Positions 34,261 through 46,114 of a DNA stretch of 64,000 nucleotides are shown here, in pieces (within the stretch, counting starts at the first letter, position 1; each line of letters opens with the position of its first letter). A model generated the notes under the pieces. That model searched no databases. It saw only the letters and a program-made list of their open reading frames with translations, and had not been told where the DNA came from. Made by a program: the position numbers and the translations under genes. The DNA lies in NCBI GenBank assembly GCA_930367215.1, contig OV884058.1:105485802-105549801 (forward strand), read 5' to 3'. This stretch comes from Pollenia angustigena (lineage: Eukaryota; Arthropoda; Insecta; Diptera; Polleniidae).

Positions 34261-34525
34261 CACAGAAAAAATTTCGCCCCAGTAAACGCATTAATCAAAA
34301 ATAAAATCAGTTTTAATTAAAAATTTAATCAAGTGAATTAAAAGTTTAATTGATATTATTAATTCGTACACTGGTGCAAATTAATGTTGTCAATTAAACG
34401 TTTAATACACTTGATTAAACGTTTAATTCTCTTAATTAAACGTTTAATTCACTTGATTAAATTTTTAATTAAAACTGATTTTATTTTTGATTAATGCGTT
34501 TACTGGGGCAAAATTTTTTTCTGTG
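34261..34525. mobile_element. TA-flanked palindromic MITE (CACAGAAAAA ends)
   Basis: Ends CACAGAAAAAATTTCGCCCC and its near-exact inverse. The arms pair for about 85 bp, and TA is on both sides (34259-34260, 34526-34527). The loop has repeated TTAATTAAACGTTTAAT words. TA and CACAGAAA tips suggest a Tc1/mariner-type MITE. Confidence 0.8.
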
Positions 34526-34527
34526 TA

Positions 34528-35108
34528 GGTAAATTGTATTTTCGCTCGCCGAAGTCTTGTAATCTTGCATCATCGAAGAATTTCTCATAGAAAATTGTCT
34601 TCCTGTAAATGTTAATCTTTAATCTTGTTTTAAAAAGTTACATATCGTCAGCTCAGAATTGGTTTGGCGCATATGCCAAAAAGTCGGAGTGGAGAAAAAC
34701 GACAAAGAATATTTACATGAAGATTTCTTAAATTGTACCCGATAGAATTTTTTTATATTTTTACCACTGCTTCCGGTATATGTTTTGAAGTAAAATGCAA
34801 ATTTTTGCGCACTTTGATGAATAAAGTTAGAATTTAATAGTATTTTTTTGAAAATGAAAAATATTGTTTTGTGCCGCATACGCCACTTTTCTAAAAAAAA
34901 AATTAAAAAAGTGGCTTTTTGTGCTGCATACGTATACTTATTACTGTGTATTGAGTAACTTGTTGTTGAGATGAATTTTTTTTATAGTTTTTTTATTTGA
35001 TTTTACTTTACAAAAACAGAAAAAACAGTTCTACTGTTATGAAAAGTTACATAAAAAGCCACAAATTAAACAACTTAAATAATGCAAAAGTAAAAAGAAA
35101 ATTTGAAA
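34528..35108. other. intron DNA, nothing recognised
   Basis: GTGCCGCATACGCCACTTTT (34872) and GTGCTGCATACG (34921) repeat nearby. A minus-strand frame at 34619-34879 has no family resemblance. Confidence 0.35.
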
Positions 35109-35935
35109 CTTATTATTGAGTAAATTTTTATAATAAGCTTTATCAACACGTGGAAGAAATATAAGCAAGTCTTTTATGTCTCTATTTTTATCGCTGGAAA
35201 TAAATGATGGTTTCGATATTTTCAAAACATTCGTCAACAAATTCTCAGGAGTTTCAAACAATTTTTTGATGCAGACTTAACCAAAATTGCATTTTTATAT
35301 TTTTCCTCTCTGGTAGAAGTTTTATAATATATACATAAATCATTATTTTAACTGTATAGAAGTACTTTAATTTTCACAAAAGGGACTTTTCGAAAGTCCA
35401 TTTTATTTGCTTCCAAAGAGTATGTGCTAAAATTTTCCGGAAGCATTTCCATAACTTTAAGTTTTGTTTTATTATTTGGAATTGTTTTAAGCAAATTTAG
35501 TAAATGAAGAGGACTATGAATTTCAATATTCTTTAAGTACCGGTCAATAACACCATGTACACAGTCCACTTCTTGAATTAAAGAATGTTCTGGTTCTGAA
35601 GACTTTTGTATTACGGCATCAATATTATTTTGTTTAAAGAACATTTTGATTGCGGTTGCGTTAATTTGATTTTTATTTTGAGGTACGCAAGAATCGCTCC
35701 ATAATGTCAAAGTTTTAATAAGTGGGCAATCTTTTATTAATTCATTTAAAATTTTAATTTAAGCACTAGCAATATTGTTACCACTCCGACCACTATGAGC
35801 TTCCGACAAAAAGGCACAATAAGTAAAAGTTGGTATATATGTATGACATAATAATGGTTGCTGTATGATTAAACATATTTAATTTTCGTTTGTAGTAAAA
35901 TTTTGAAGCATTTCCATTAGGTAGGCTAAAAACAC
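35109..35935 (-). pseudogene. TE-derived 'WSD..QNKN' protein, C-terminal part (broken)
   Basis: The minus strand reads, across frames, YIPTFTYCAFLSEAHSGRSG, NNIASA, TLWSDSCVPQNKN, IQEVDCVHGVIDRYLKN and, after a stop, ISSDKNRDIKDLLIFLPR and YYKNLLNN. The order CAF..E...GR..N.I.S, WSD.C..QN.N, E(V/M)D.VH..I.R, K.KDLL..LP...YYKNL is that of a large animal protein family spread by DNA transposons (I believe the DUF7869-type domain). At least one frameshift and two stops break it, and the N-terminus is missing. The 120-codon open stretch 35348-35710 is the best-preserved part. Not a host gene. Confidence 0.65.
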
Positions 35936-37348
35936 AAATAATAGCAAACCGTACACTTGGTTGGGTCCATTATAAAACTATTTTTCACAAATTTATTTTC
36001 TTGTTGTCATTTTACTTTGCTTTTGCTTTAACTACTTTTTTTTCTTACGGCAATGCAGCAAAGCAACAGACAAATTTATTTTGTATGAAGAATTTTCTGC
36101 AATCGCCAAACAATGGCTTGTAGAGCAAAACAGTACTTAAAAAAATTTTGAAACAGTTGATATGCAGCAAAATTAATGTTTTTATCTCAGAAACCATAAA
36201 AATTTTCCCGAAACAGGTTTTTGATTTAGATAGAGGGTATTAAAAAAATATATTCCTCATGCCTGACTCATTTTTTTTTAAATGGTCGGTAGGTCAAACC
36301 AGTAATGAGCTGACGATATGTAGGTACAAAGTGCATTTTTATAAAAGGAGCTTAAAAAGGAAGCACGTGAGTTTAAAAAAATATACTTTTTTGTTTTCAA
36401 AATTATTGAAAAAAACACATTCCTGTTAAATTTCCCATCCTTGATTTTTAATCTATTTTTCTTTTTCTCTTCTATTTTTCTTATTTTTGCCAAATATTTT
36501 TTCAATCTCAACACGATTTTTTACAATTAATCAAAAATTTGTCTCTTAATATGATAATCCTTTTATCGCACTGTATTTTCTCTTCTTCCACTTTCTGTTC
36601 TCTATTTTATCTTTTTTTGCTAATGCCACCCCTCCGGCCGGCCGCATTAAAAAAGTCCGGCTTATTTTATTACTACTGGTTATACTTATATTTTTCGATT
36701 TCGTCTTCTTTTTATGTTGTTTTTCCTTTCTTCTTTATTTTACTTAAGATTATTGTTGTGGTTATTTTGTTGTTGTTGTTATATTCAGTGTTTACTTTTA
36801 TTTTGAAATAAAGATATAATAAAAACAAAGCAACAACAGCAAAAGTAAAAAAAAACATCTCATATTTCATTTTAGCGATTCTTTTTTCTCAATGACCTGC
36901 AAACACCCCATTTCTCTACCCTTCACGGAATAAATAAACACTGGCATACACATCCATTTACAAGAGATTGTTTACGTGTTTGTGTCGGTGTTGTTGCATA
37001 CCAATAGAAGAAATCGGGCTACAACCTTTTAGTAAAAATTTCCTGTTATTTTTACCAACCACCTCCATCATCTCCTCTTTCATCAACACCCCCATCCACT
37101 AACACTTATTCTTCTACCCACTCATTTACTTTTGTGTGTACTTTTAACGACAGCAACAAACAACAACCAACAAGAAAAAACAAAAACTCCAAAACAAATT
37201 AGGAGTGCAAGTGTATCACCAAGTAGAACTAGAGTTTTATTTTATTTTGTTGGTTGTTGCTTTTTTTTTTAAAGATTAAAGTTCTATCACAGAGCACTGT
37301 GATTGTCAGTGTGACCAGATCTAAAAATTTTTTAGAGCTAAATATGGA
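35936..37348. other. intron DNA, T-rich, nothing recognised
   Basis: Holds long T-rich pyrimidine stretches (36440-36780), CAACAAC-rich stretches (37150-37200) and a short GGCCGGCCGC patch at 36637. No supported gene. Confidence 0.45.
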
Positions 37349-38079
37349 ATTAAGGCAGAGTTAGCCTAACGTTCACGTCCCCTAATGGAACGTCTGGTTC
37401 GTTTTGTCATTTGCAAACAATGCAAATGCTTACTGAATTTAAATGTCACGTTGACGGAACGTCTCGATCTGTATTAAACAGATTTGTATACCGTTGTTAC
37501 GTGACAGTTGTAAAGCAGTGATGGGCTGCTTTTATGTTAAATTGAGTGCGGGTATTTTTGCTCGTTTTTGGTACTTTTTTCAGTTAAGCTATGGAATTGA
37601 GACAAAACAACTTAATATACAACATATTTCCATATAAACAAATATATTTATGTTTAGATGTACAATACATATAAACAAATGCATATACACATACAATGGA
37701 AATGTGAGAAGAATAAAAGGCTTTAAATGGTAGCAAAACCTTGTTTGGTGCATACACCACAATACAATATATCTATTGTTATAATATATATGCTAAAATA
37801 CAAATTTGTTTATTGAAAATCTATAATATAAACATTAAACTATTAACGTTTTTTACATACACAAAATACTTTTTTAATACCATTTAAATCACTTGGTACT
37901 TTTTAAAACATTTTTGATTCCCATCACTGTGTGATTTGCTTTATGTATACTATTGTTTTTGTTTATGTATAGAAAAAACATAAACCACGTTTCTAAATGT
38001 TCCATAAGTGCACCAACGTGCTTACAGTACGGTGCGGTACATTACGGGTACAGCAACGTTCGCCTAACTAGGCCTTAAC
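37349..38079. mobile_element. candidate inverted-repeat element
   Basis: The left end TTAAGGCAGAGTTAGCC, continuing TAACGTT, and the right end, reversed, TTAAGGCCTAGTTAGGC, continuing GAACGTT, match at about 20 of 25. TTAA is present at both ends, but the tip GGC is not a standard piggyBac tip. Internally GGAACGTCTGGTTCG and GGAACGTCTCGATC repeat. Confidence 0.45.
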
Positions 38080-38550
38080 ACCCAAAGCCAAAAAAAAATG
38101 CTTAAAATGATTTTAAGGAATGCTAAAGATAATTATTAATTTTTTTTAGAACTATTGTTAAAAATTTATTAACAATACCTATAAAACTTTATTCGAAACT
38201 AAACAAATTTAACTGGCACATTTTTAACTAAATTGAATTGGGTGTTTTTTTAGCTGTTGAGATCTTCAAATGATGCCACAAGACAGAAATATTGTTGAAA
38301 GTTTACATTATTTTACTTTGTATTAATACATGTCAAAAACTTAGTAATATGTAAAAGTCTGATAGTGTGAATGCATCATTTTTTGAAAAATTTCTAAACA
38401 ATAACACTTTTAATTGGATCAGGGTTGCATTTAATTTGATGTGTGAGTGTTTATACTTTGTGTTATGGTGTGAACACAAACTGTCATGTTAAATTAGATT
38501 TTTTGACAGTCGTAACAAAACTCATTCGATTTCGTATCTCACAAAAGCTC

Positions 38551-39132
38551 TGTTCCACATGCATAACGAAACAGTCCGAACTTGAACAGTTACCCAAAAG
38601 CGTTCCACATAACAATTTTTGTGCAATTAAGAGAGTAATTGAGAGAGTAACATTTTTCATATCCTGTACAAATTTGCACGAACTTTTTCTTTGGGTAAGT
38701 TCGGACAAGAAAAAACAATCAGCTGTTTGTGTTTACTTTTGAACTGATAAATAATTCAGGAAATTTACAATCAAAAGAAAAAGTTTAGTTTTAATTAAAA
38801 AACATATTAAAAAACCAAATTTAATGTTTTTGCAAAAAAATTCAAGTGGTAAAAACGTTATTGCATACATATTTCCCTTAATCTTTAATATAAAAAAAAC
38901 AAAATATAAAAAATTACAATGATGCAAATGTTTTGGTTTTATAATTTTATTAACTTTTAAGCATCTAAAATCACTTAAATAGATCTTAATTTGAAAAGTA
39001 AGCAGCATTAGTATTTGAAGAAGTGCGAAAATGGTTTTTTGCGTTCCAGCAGTTTTGGGTAATTTGGCAAATTTAGAGAGTAATTTTCATTTTACTCTCA
39101 TTAGTCCGAACTTGCCCGAGACCTTGTGGAAC
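38551..39132. mobile_element. candidate MITE with GTTCCACA ends
   Basis: TGTTCCACATGC (38551) and, reversed, TGTTCCACAAGG (39132), with the inner words AGTCCGAACTTG and, reversed, CAAGTTCGGACT placed in mismatched order. AGAGAGTAA and GGGTAA recur. Weak. Confidence 0.3.
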
Positions 39133-39817
39133 ACACCTAAAGTATTATGGAATACGTAAGGCTTGTTAGATAGTGTAATCTAGCCTTTAATGCTGGTTTG
39201 TCGGCATAAAACAATGTTATAGAAAGTAATCCAGATACTTTAAATCGTAAGAACGGGGTGGCCAGTGAAACAGGACCACTTCTGGAAATAAAGTTTTTAC
39301 CAAATTGATTTTCCAATTAATTTATTGTTAAGTGCTGCGTTGGAACCAAATGTTTTGCTCGATAGCGCTCGGCATTCACCATAACGGCAGCTCTTTTATC
39401 ACTTAAAAAGAGCGTATAAAACGCACCAGAGTCAATTTTAATGGATTGTAATGGTGATTCGTTAAAGGCTAGAGGATTGTCTACTCTAACAAATACGGCA
39501 ATTTAGCTTATTGACTTAGCCATTTAACCAGAAATAAGCTTGACAATTTGGAGGCTCAAAATTTTTATTTTTTCAGCAGTTTCGAGAAAAAAATTTTCAG
39601 ATATTTCGTTAGATTATGACGAAATGTCCTAACATTAATACTACACTATTTTTATCTTTTCTTCCAAAAAAATATAATTTTTTTAAATGCATTTCCTTGT
39701 ACTTTAAAATTGTAATTATTAAATGGAAGTAGTTTTTACAATCAACGTGACTGGGGCATTTCTAAGATGGAATAAATATTTAACAGGCAAGACATTTTAA
39801 ACGATAAGAATTAGGTA
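39133..39817. other. intron DNA, nothing recognised
   Basis: Around 39180-39420 text such as GGTGGCCAGTGAAACAGGACCACTT could be an old transposon, but I cannot identify it. Confidence 0.3.
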
Positions 39818-40004
39818 TATATTTTCGGTGGCATGTCATAACGTCCAGTGTCATAGTGTCCATGGACGTTATGACACTCCAAAAAGTGTCATTGTGTCCA
39901 TGGACACTATGACACTTTACAAATGGACATTATGACACTTTCCAAAGTGTCATTAGGTCCATAATTACTAAAGAAGTTAAATACAAAAAAAAATGATCTG
40001 CATA

Positions 40005-40166
40005 CACGCAGAGAAAAACATGTTTCATTATGGTCCCAACCAACAAATTTTTTTAAAAAAACTAATTTAACCATAATATGGTTGTCGGTGACAATGATTG
40101 GGTTAAATGAAACATAATATGGTAAAAAAATTTTTAAAAATGGTTTTGCTGCTTTTTCTCTGGGTG
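40005..40166. mobile_element. CAGAGAAAAA-type MITE (TA flanks)
   Basis: CACGCAGAGAAAAACATG at the left and, reversed, CACCCAGAGAAAAAGC at the right, with TA on both sides. The interior has ATAATATGGTTGTCGGTGAC. Homologues: 49785-49948, and a reversed part at 50855-50955. Confidence 0.75.
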
Positions 40167-40194
40167 TATATATTAAATATATAACGAAAACAGT

Positions 40195-40545
40195 TTCGGG
40201 CGCAAGGATTTTCTCCTCTATGGTATAACAAATACCGGCTTCGCTAACTAAAGCTTCTCTGCATAGCCGGCCTTCAGCCGCGCGCAAGGATTTTCTCCTC
40301 TATGGTATAACAAACACCGGCTTCGCTAACTAAAGCTTCTCTGCATAGAAGGCTTTCGTTCGGAAACAAGGCAGATTTTAGAAGCTTTAGTTAGCGAAGC
40401 CGGTGTTTGTTATACCATAGAGGAGAAAATCCTTGCGCCCGGCCGAAGGCCGTCTGTGCAGAGAAGCTTTAGTTATCGAAGCCGGTATTTGTTATACCAT
40501 AGAGAAGAAAATTATTGCGCCTGGCCGAAGGCCGGCTATGATCCA
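40195..40545. repeat. 83-bp repeat family, locus 2 (two forward, two inverted)
   Basis: GCGCAAGGATTTTCTCCTCT at 40200 and 40283, then its inverse at about 40420 and 40505. The turn lies in GGCTTTCGTTCGGAAACAAG (40352). Units contain AACTAAAGCTTCTCTGCATA and CCGGCCTTC/GAAGGCCGG. Confidence 0.8.
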
Positions 40546-40914
40546 AAATTTGTTTACATTCTTGCTTGCAAGAATTTTTGGCATTATACATACTTACTTA
40601 TTTTGATATTTCAAAACAAATTTTACACATTTTAATATTTTTCATTATAAGTTAAGTTGTGGACATAATGACACTTTGCAAAGTGTCATAACGTCCACGG
40701 ACACTATGATATTTCTTTGATGGACGTTATGACACTTTTGAAAGTGTCATAGCTATGACACTATGACACTGGACGTTATGACATGCCACCTATATTTTCA
40801 TACGAAATTTTTGTTTGAATTCTGACTGAATCTTAAAAATTACTAATTGTAGCTTTAAGACGAAAATTTGAACTCATACTCGGCAAAGGCAAAACAGTTA
40901 AGAACAATTCCCAT

Positions 40915-41339
40915 TTCACATTTTTCACATTTTTAAGAAACCGATTTTCGAATATTTCGACTATATAAATACGAGAAATTACAATTCTTTATTTAACTTT
41001 TCCGTGCTGCAAGTGATCATTATTAAATTTGCTTTTATATTGAACTTACAAACATAATATAATAGGTGCATAGTCCTAAGTGAGAAATATGTTGGCACTT
41101 TTTGTTTTTCATTTGGTACTTTTTGAATTTTTGTTGATTTTCGACCTATAAAGATAAAATAAAACATGCATGGTCCTGAGTAAATAAGAATAGGTAAAGG
41201 GGAGCTTTTTGGTACTTTTTCGTTCAACTTTTTTAATTTACTCACGTGGAAGACAAAATATGAACCTGAGGTTGGTCCCTCGCCATATCGATCCAATAAG
41301 ACGGAAAAAAGAAATGCTCGAAACATGTAAATTCATATA
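40915..41339. repeat. dispersed repeat segment, copy 1 (interrupted)
   Basis: CCGATTTTCGAATATTTCGACTATATAAAT, cited by its core TTCGAATATTTCGACTA, through GACCTATAAAGATAAAAT, GGGGAGCTTTTTGGTA and GGTTGGTCCCTCGCCA to AAATGCTCGAAACATG. The same order recurs at 41930-42570. The remainder of this copy (AAGATGTGCTATGTTCTCTTC ... GGCGAACACTAGT) resumes at 43501-43583, after the inserted element. Confidence 0.75.
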
Positions 41340-43496
41340 TGGGTCGATATCACGAAATGACTACATTCTGTGGCCCGACGCATTTTGTATTAAAAATATT
41401 ACAAAATTAAAATTCTGAGAACAGGATTAAATAAAACAAAATATCCTTCAACGAGGCGCGGAAATCAAAATAAAATATTTTAGATATTTTTATGAAAAAA
41501 TTTGGTCGCACGGTGCAAATCGTCATTACCATGGTGTGCGTCCAAACGTTTTGTGTTCAAAAAACACAGATTTTCATTAGTATCTCAAAATATATATTAT
41601 AAATGAAGTACGTCAAGTTATTCGAGAAGAATAAACCAACTCAATTTTAATTTCATCTATATATAAATCGGCTAAGGCAAAACAGTTAAGAACACTTTCC
41701 TCCTCTGTATGCCAACCGATTTGAACAAAATATACACCATTTGAAAGAAATTTACTCACAGAAGTGCACAATATATATTTTATTTAAATCTGTTCAATAA
41801 TTTCAGAGTTATAAGAGTTTAAAATTTCTACTAACACAAATGCAAAATAAATAAATAAAAATTTATTTTCAATTATCAAATAATAAAAAATTAGGGTGAT
41901 CGATTATTCGATATTTTTCAAAAATCGGTTTTCGAATATTTCGACTATATAAATCTTATATATAAATCAGGCCAGGCAAAACAGTAAAGAACGCTTTCTT
42001 CCTTTGTTTGTCATCCGAACCTATATGGGGGAAAAAAGGGGAAATACGGGAAACTAAATTTCTTTCTTTTACTTTTCTGTGCTTCATGTGACAATTTTTA
42101 AATTTTCTATAATATTGAACTCAGAAACATAATATTATAGGTGTAGGGTCCTGAGTAAGTGATAACCTAAAAGATAAAAAATGCTGGTATTTTTTGTTTT
42201 TCATCTGGAACTTTCTTGAATTTTCGTTAATATTCGACCTATAAAGATAAAATTATACATTAAACTGGGTGAACAAGAACATGTAAGGGGAGCTTTTTGG
42301 TAATTTTTCGTTCAACAGCTGGTACTTTGATTAATTTTCGTTTATATTAGATATAGAAACATAAAATTAAACGTGCAACGTCCTGAGTGGATGACAATAT
42401 ATAAAGGAGACTTTTTGATACTTTTTTGTTTTTCAATTGATATTTTTAATATTTAACTTACAAAATTAAATAAACTCACGTAGAAGATAAAATATGAACC
42501 GGTGGTTGGTCCCTCGCCAAATTGATCCACTAAGACGGAAAAAATAAATGCTCGAAACATGTTAGTTCACATATACTTAGATGTACTATGTTTTCTTCAT
42601 ATTTGCATGCAAATGTATGGTCGAATTTTGACCATTAGGCGAACACTAGTAAATATAATTTTATTTTAAAACTTATGATTTTGAGACATTTTAGTCCGTG
42701 GCTAATTTTCGTCATTCCCCGTGAGCCAATTTGTTAGTTAAAAAAAAATGCTTTAAACCGGTTTTTTTGGTTAGGTGTTAACTGTCAACGTAACGACAAT
42801 TCACATTAGTTTTAAAGTGTATTGACAGAAGTGAAAAATGTAGTCAGTTGTTTGAGAGCTTTTGAAGTGTTTATTTTTTTTGCGCATGTTCCTGAAATTT
42901 TGCCATTCCCGTGTTAAGTATATTTTTCCGTTATTTATATTATAATTTCCAAATTCGTTGTATTGGTTTGTTAATTTTTTAAGTCTTTATTAGATTCTAA
43001 TATATTTTATAAAAATTTTTGAAGATTTTCAATTTTAAATCCAAGAATACTCACGTTTCCATCACTACCGTGCAGTCATTACCATGGGAATAATCTAAAC
43101 CACGGTAATGACAAAAGGAACACGGGAATTACCTTTTCAATGTATATTTGAGATTATTCAATCTATGGTAATTATTTAAGAAATTTGATGTTCCCCAAAC
43201 TTAAAAAGTACACCTGGAATTATAATCCAAAGAATGGACATAACGTATGCATTTTATTAAATGTGTTTCCATAAATTGCTGTATGTGTTTCATTTAGCTG
43301 CAATACATGATAAAACGTCATTACCATGCTGCTCAGTCATTACCGTGCCGCACAAATAGCATTTCCGTTGGACTATTGTCATTCCCGTGGGGTGCAAAAA
43401 TCATTAAAATCCTTAAATATACATGGCCCATTGCTTATTAATATATAAAAAGGTCTTATAAATCCTCGATTGTAGTCAATTCATGATATCGACCCA
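41340..43496. mobile_element. 2.2-kb inverted-repeat element with GTCATTACC(A/G)TG motifs
   Basis: Ends TGGGTCGATATCACGAAATG and, reversed, TGGGTCGATATCATGAATTG, followed by ACTACA in both. TATA lies on each side. The motif GTCATT(A/C)CC(A/G)TG or its complement occurs about nine times (41522, 42711, 42903, 43074, 43100, 43119, 43318, 43336, 43378), as subterminal transposase-binding sites would. No transposase seen. Its interior carries the second copy of the segment that it interrupts. Confidence 0.7.
41930..42650. repeat. dispersed repeat segment, copy 2 (uninterrupted)
   Basis: Homologue of 40915-41339 joined directly to the homologue of 43501-43583 (GCTCGAAACATGTTAGTTCA, then CATATACTTAGATG). 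Internally a roughly 110-bp motif (GTCCTGAGT ... TTTTTGGTA) repeats two or three times. Confidence 0.75.
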
Positions 43497-43583
43497 TATA
43501 CTAAGATGTGCTATGTTCTCTTCACACTACATATTTACAAAAAAAATTGTGGTCGAATTTTTACCATTAGGCGAACACTAGTT

Positions 43584-44765
43584 TTATTATAATGCTGAAT
43601 AAAATTTCAAAAGCTAAATCAAAATTTTGAATGCTAAATTTAGCTGCTAAAATGCCAAAATGGTCACACTGATGATTGTATGTTGTCATTAACTGCGTTC
43701 GGTTACACCAAAATTTGTATACATTTGTACTGCATTTCACTGAAATGTGTTCGCGTACACATAAATTTGTAAAATTTTCATATTACTCACCTACTGGACT
43801 TTACTGGAAAAGTAAACAAACGCACATATTGTTTAAATTATAATCTTTATTTGTATAAAACAATATTTGGATGTATGTATGTAGGTAATCGCATTTATAA
43901 AAAATTTTATCTGCCTTTAAAGAAAAGTTTATTAAAATTAAAAGAAATGTTAAAATGAAACATATAATCTTTGCTTTAAAAATGTTACCTTGTCATTTTG
44001 TATAGAAAAAAACGATTAAAAATCGTCCGGTTGATGACTATCAGCTAGAATTGGGCGCATGAGTGGTTTCCAACTCACGATCACGCAAGCTCATAACTGA
44101 ATGAAATGACATTACACACACTTACGCGCGGAAAATTTATAAAATCTCATGATCACGAACGGTCAACATTTTTGTAATCACAAAAGCTTAATTGCTAATT
44201 ATTTACACACTCTCAATAAGTTTTTTAAAAGAATTTTTAAAGAGATTTTCATGCAATGAAAGAAAAAAGGATTGGGACATTATTAAGTTTATAAAAAATT
44301 ACGAACTATTTCTAAAAGCTACACCCTGGCCCAAATTGTCGACAGCTATCAATATTTTGCGTTTTCAACAACAAACAGATGATTGGCGCCCCATTGACAA
44401 TGTTCAGCACGACAAGTAGATGGACAATTCAACGATAACGTAACTATTTTCATACAAATTTGCGGCCCACTAAGAAATATTATGCGACCACTACCGTTTT
44501 ATTTGTGAAATTCTTGATGTGTCAATACAGTTAATTGACAATAAATATATGGATTATGTTAGAAACCTTTCGACCCACAAGCCGATAGTTAGTGGGCCGC
44601 TTAAGAGAACAATAATGAGTGACTTGTTGTATCTCGCTAAAATTGTCGATCGAAACCGTGGGCCAGGCTTTAAATAATTTTGTTTGTTTCTATTTTCAAA
44701 GCTGTTGTCAATTGAATTTTATCTCAAAACTGAATTAAAAAAAAACTGAATTAAATGATCATTAC
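43584..44765. other. intron DNA with a possible small MITE
   Basis: GCGGCCCACTA (44463) and its inverse TAGTGGGCCGC (44590) may be the ends of a MITE of about 140 bp. A 75-codon plus-strand frame at 44192-44419 (…ATPWPKLSTAINILRFQQQ…) looks protein-like but matches nothing I know. Confidence 0.35.
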
Positions 44766-45529
44766 TAGGGTATTCAATTAATCGATGTTTTGTATTAATC
44801 GATTAATCTCCGAATAATTATTCGAGTTAAAAATTGATTCGAATAATATTCGAACAATTCAATATTATTCGGTAAATCGAATATTTTTAATTTTGTATAG
44901 TTTAGAAGTTTAATGCCTGCATTCATAAACATTTTTTAAATATAATAAAGGTTTAAAGAACAAATTTACTATGAAAATTTTCCGTTATAAATGTTTGTTA
45001 AATTTAATAATCGTTTACGAATACGGTGGTAAAAGTAAGACCAAAAATTATATTTTTTAACATAAAAATTTTATAAAAAAGTTACAACAATTTAACAAAA
45101 GGTACTTCATGTAATAAAACAGGAAAACTTTTTTAATAAAAAATATCATCAAAATTTATGCTAATCATCCAAAATAATCTTTCAAAAAGAGTATACAGTT
45201 AAAATGTTTATGTTTAAACGATTTTGCTCTTTTGTTTTGATGAAACTTGACTTAGAAGATTCTTTCTCTTATTGTTGACGTTGGAGAGATTGAAAGTAAC
45301 ACGTTATAAAGCATATCCAATATCTCTGTTATTTTTCTTAACTTTTCTAAAAATAAGTAGTCTTCCATTATACCACTTGAAATTCTTTTTGATTTTATAA
45401 AAATTTTAGTATGTCTTATTAAGGTCGTGTAGAAGGTTGTTTTCATTCATCTTAAAAAAAATCATCTTCTTCATATAAATCATTGTGGTAAGTCTCGGCT
45501 TGTTTTTTTACACAAAAGAAAACAAGTAA

Positions 45530-46112
45530 GAAAGTATAGTCGGTCAAGCCCGACCATATGATACCCTACACCACAGTATTTAAAAACACACCATGCTTAT
45601 GTGTCCATATTAATATGGATTTTTCTGTTTGTAAAAACTTCATTAAAATCGGTGTGAAATTTTGTGAGAGGCAGAAATTGCCCCCTACCTCCCCTTGTGG
45701 TCCTATTTTTGAAAACTACATAGCTTTTGTGTCCATATAAATATATTTCTATATATGATTTAAATTTCATTTAAATCGGTTTGATAGTTTCTGAGAGGCA
45801 GAAATTCCCCCCAATCTTCCCTTGTGGTCCTACGATTCGGCCCATTTTCAAAAGGCTTGGTCCTTGTGCCAATAAGAACCTTTGTCCCAAATTTTATCAA
45901 ATTATTACCAAAATTGCGACCTGTACTTTGCGCACAATGTATAATGGACAGCCAGCCATCCTGCAAGCCAGCCGGACGGACATCGTTAGTTCGACTCAGA
46001 AAGTGATTCTCAGTCGATCGGTGGATGGGTCTAGGACCAATATTTTAAGGCGTTACACACATCAGCACAAATGCATAATACCTTCTCCACTATTGTGGTG
46101 TGGATATAAAAA
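45530..46112. mobile_element. non-autonomous 'AGTCGGTCAAGCCCGACC' repeat
   Basis: Begins AAGTATAGTCGGTCAAGCCC, with a small hairpin, then ATGATACCCTACACCACAG. Two diverged units of about 125 bp share GAGAGGCAGAAATT and CCCTTGTGGTCCTA. It ends GGCGTTACACACATCAGCAC ... ACTATTGTGGTGTGGATATAA. Start and end are complementary around CCACAC/GTGGTG. Probably a Helitron-like or other fly repeat; the class is uncertain. Confidence 0.55.
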
Positions 46113-46114
46113 CT

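Larger units (their letters stand above)
39827..40790. mobile_element. Mutator/Foldback-like element, exact 9-bp duplication TATATTTTC
   Basis: Ends GGTGGCATGTCATAACGTCC and its exact inverse, flanked by TATATTTTC at 39818-39826 and 40791-40799. Each arm is built from short motifs around AGTGTCAT and GTCCATGGAC repeated in both orientations. It holds a CAGAGAAAAA MITE (40005-40166) and four 83-bp units, two forward and two inverted. A second, damaged copy lies at about 49785-51112. No transposase. Confidence 0.88.

Noticed and set aside
37349..38079. piggyBac element because TTAA occurs at both ends
   Set aside because: The tips read GGCAGAG/GGCCTAG rather than CCC-type; kept only as a candidate inverted-repeat element.
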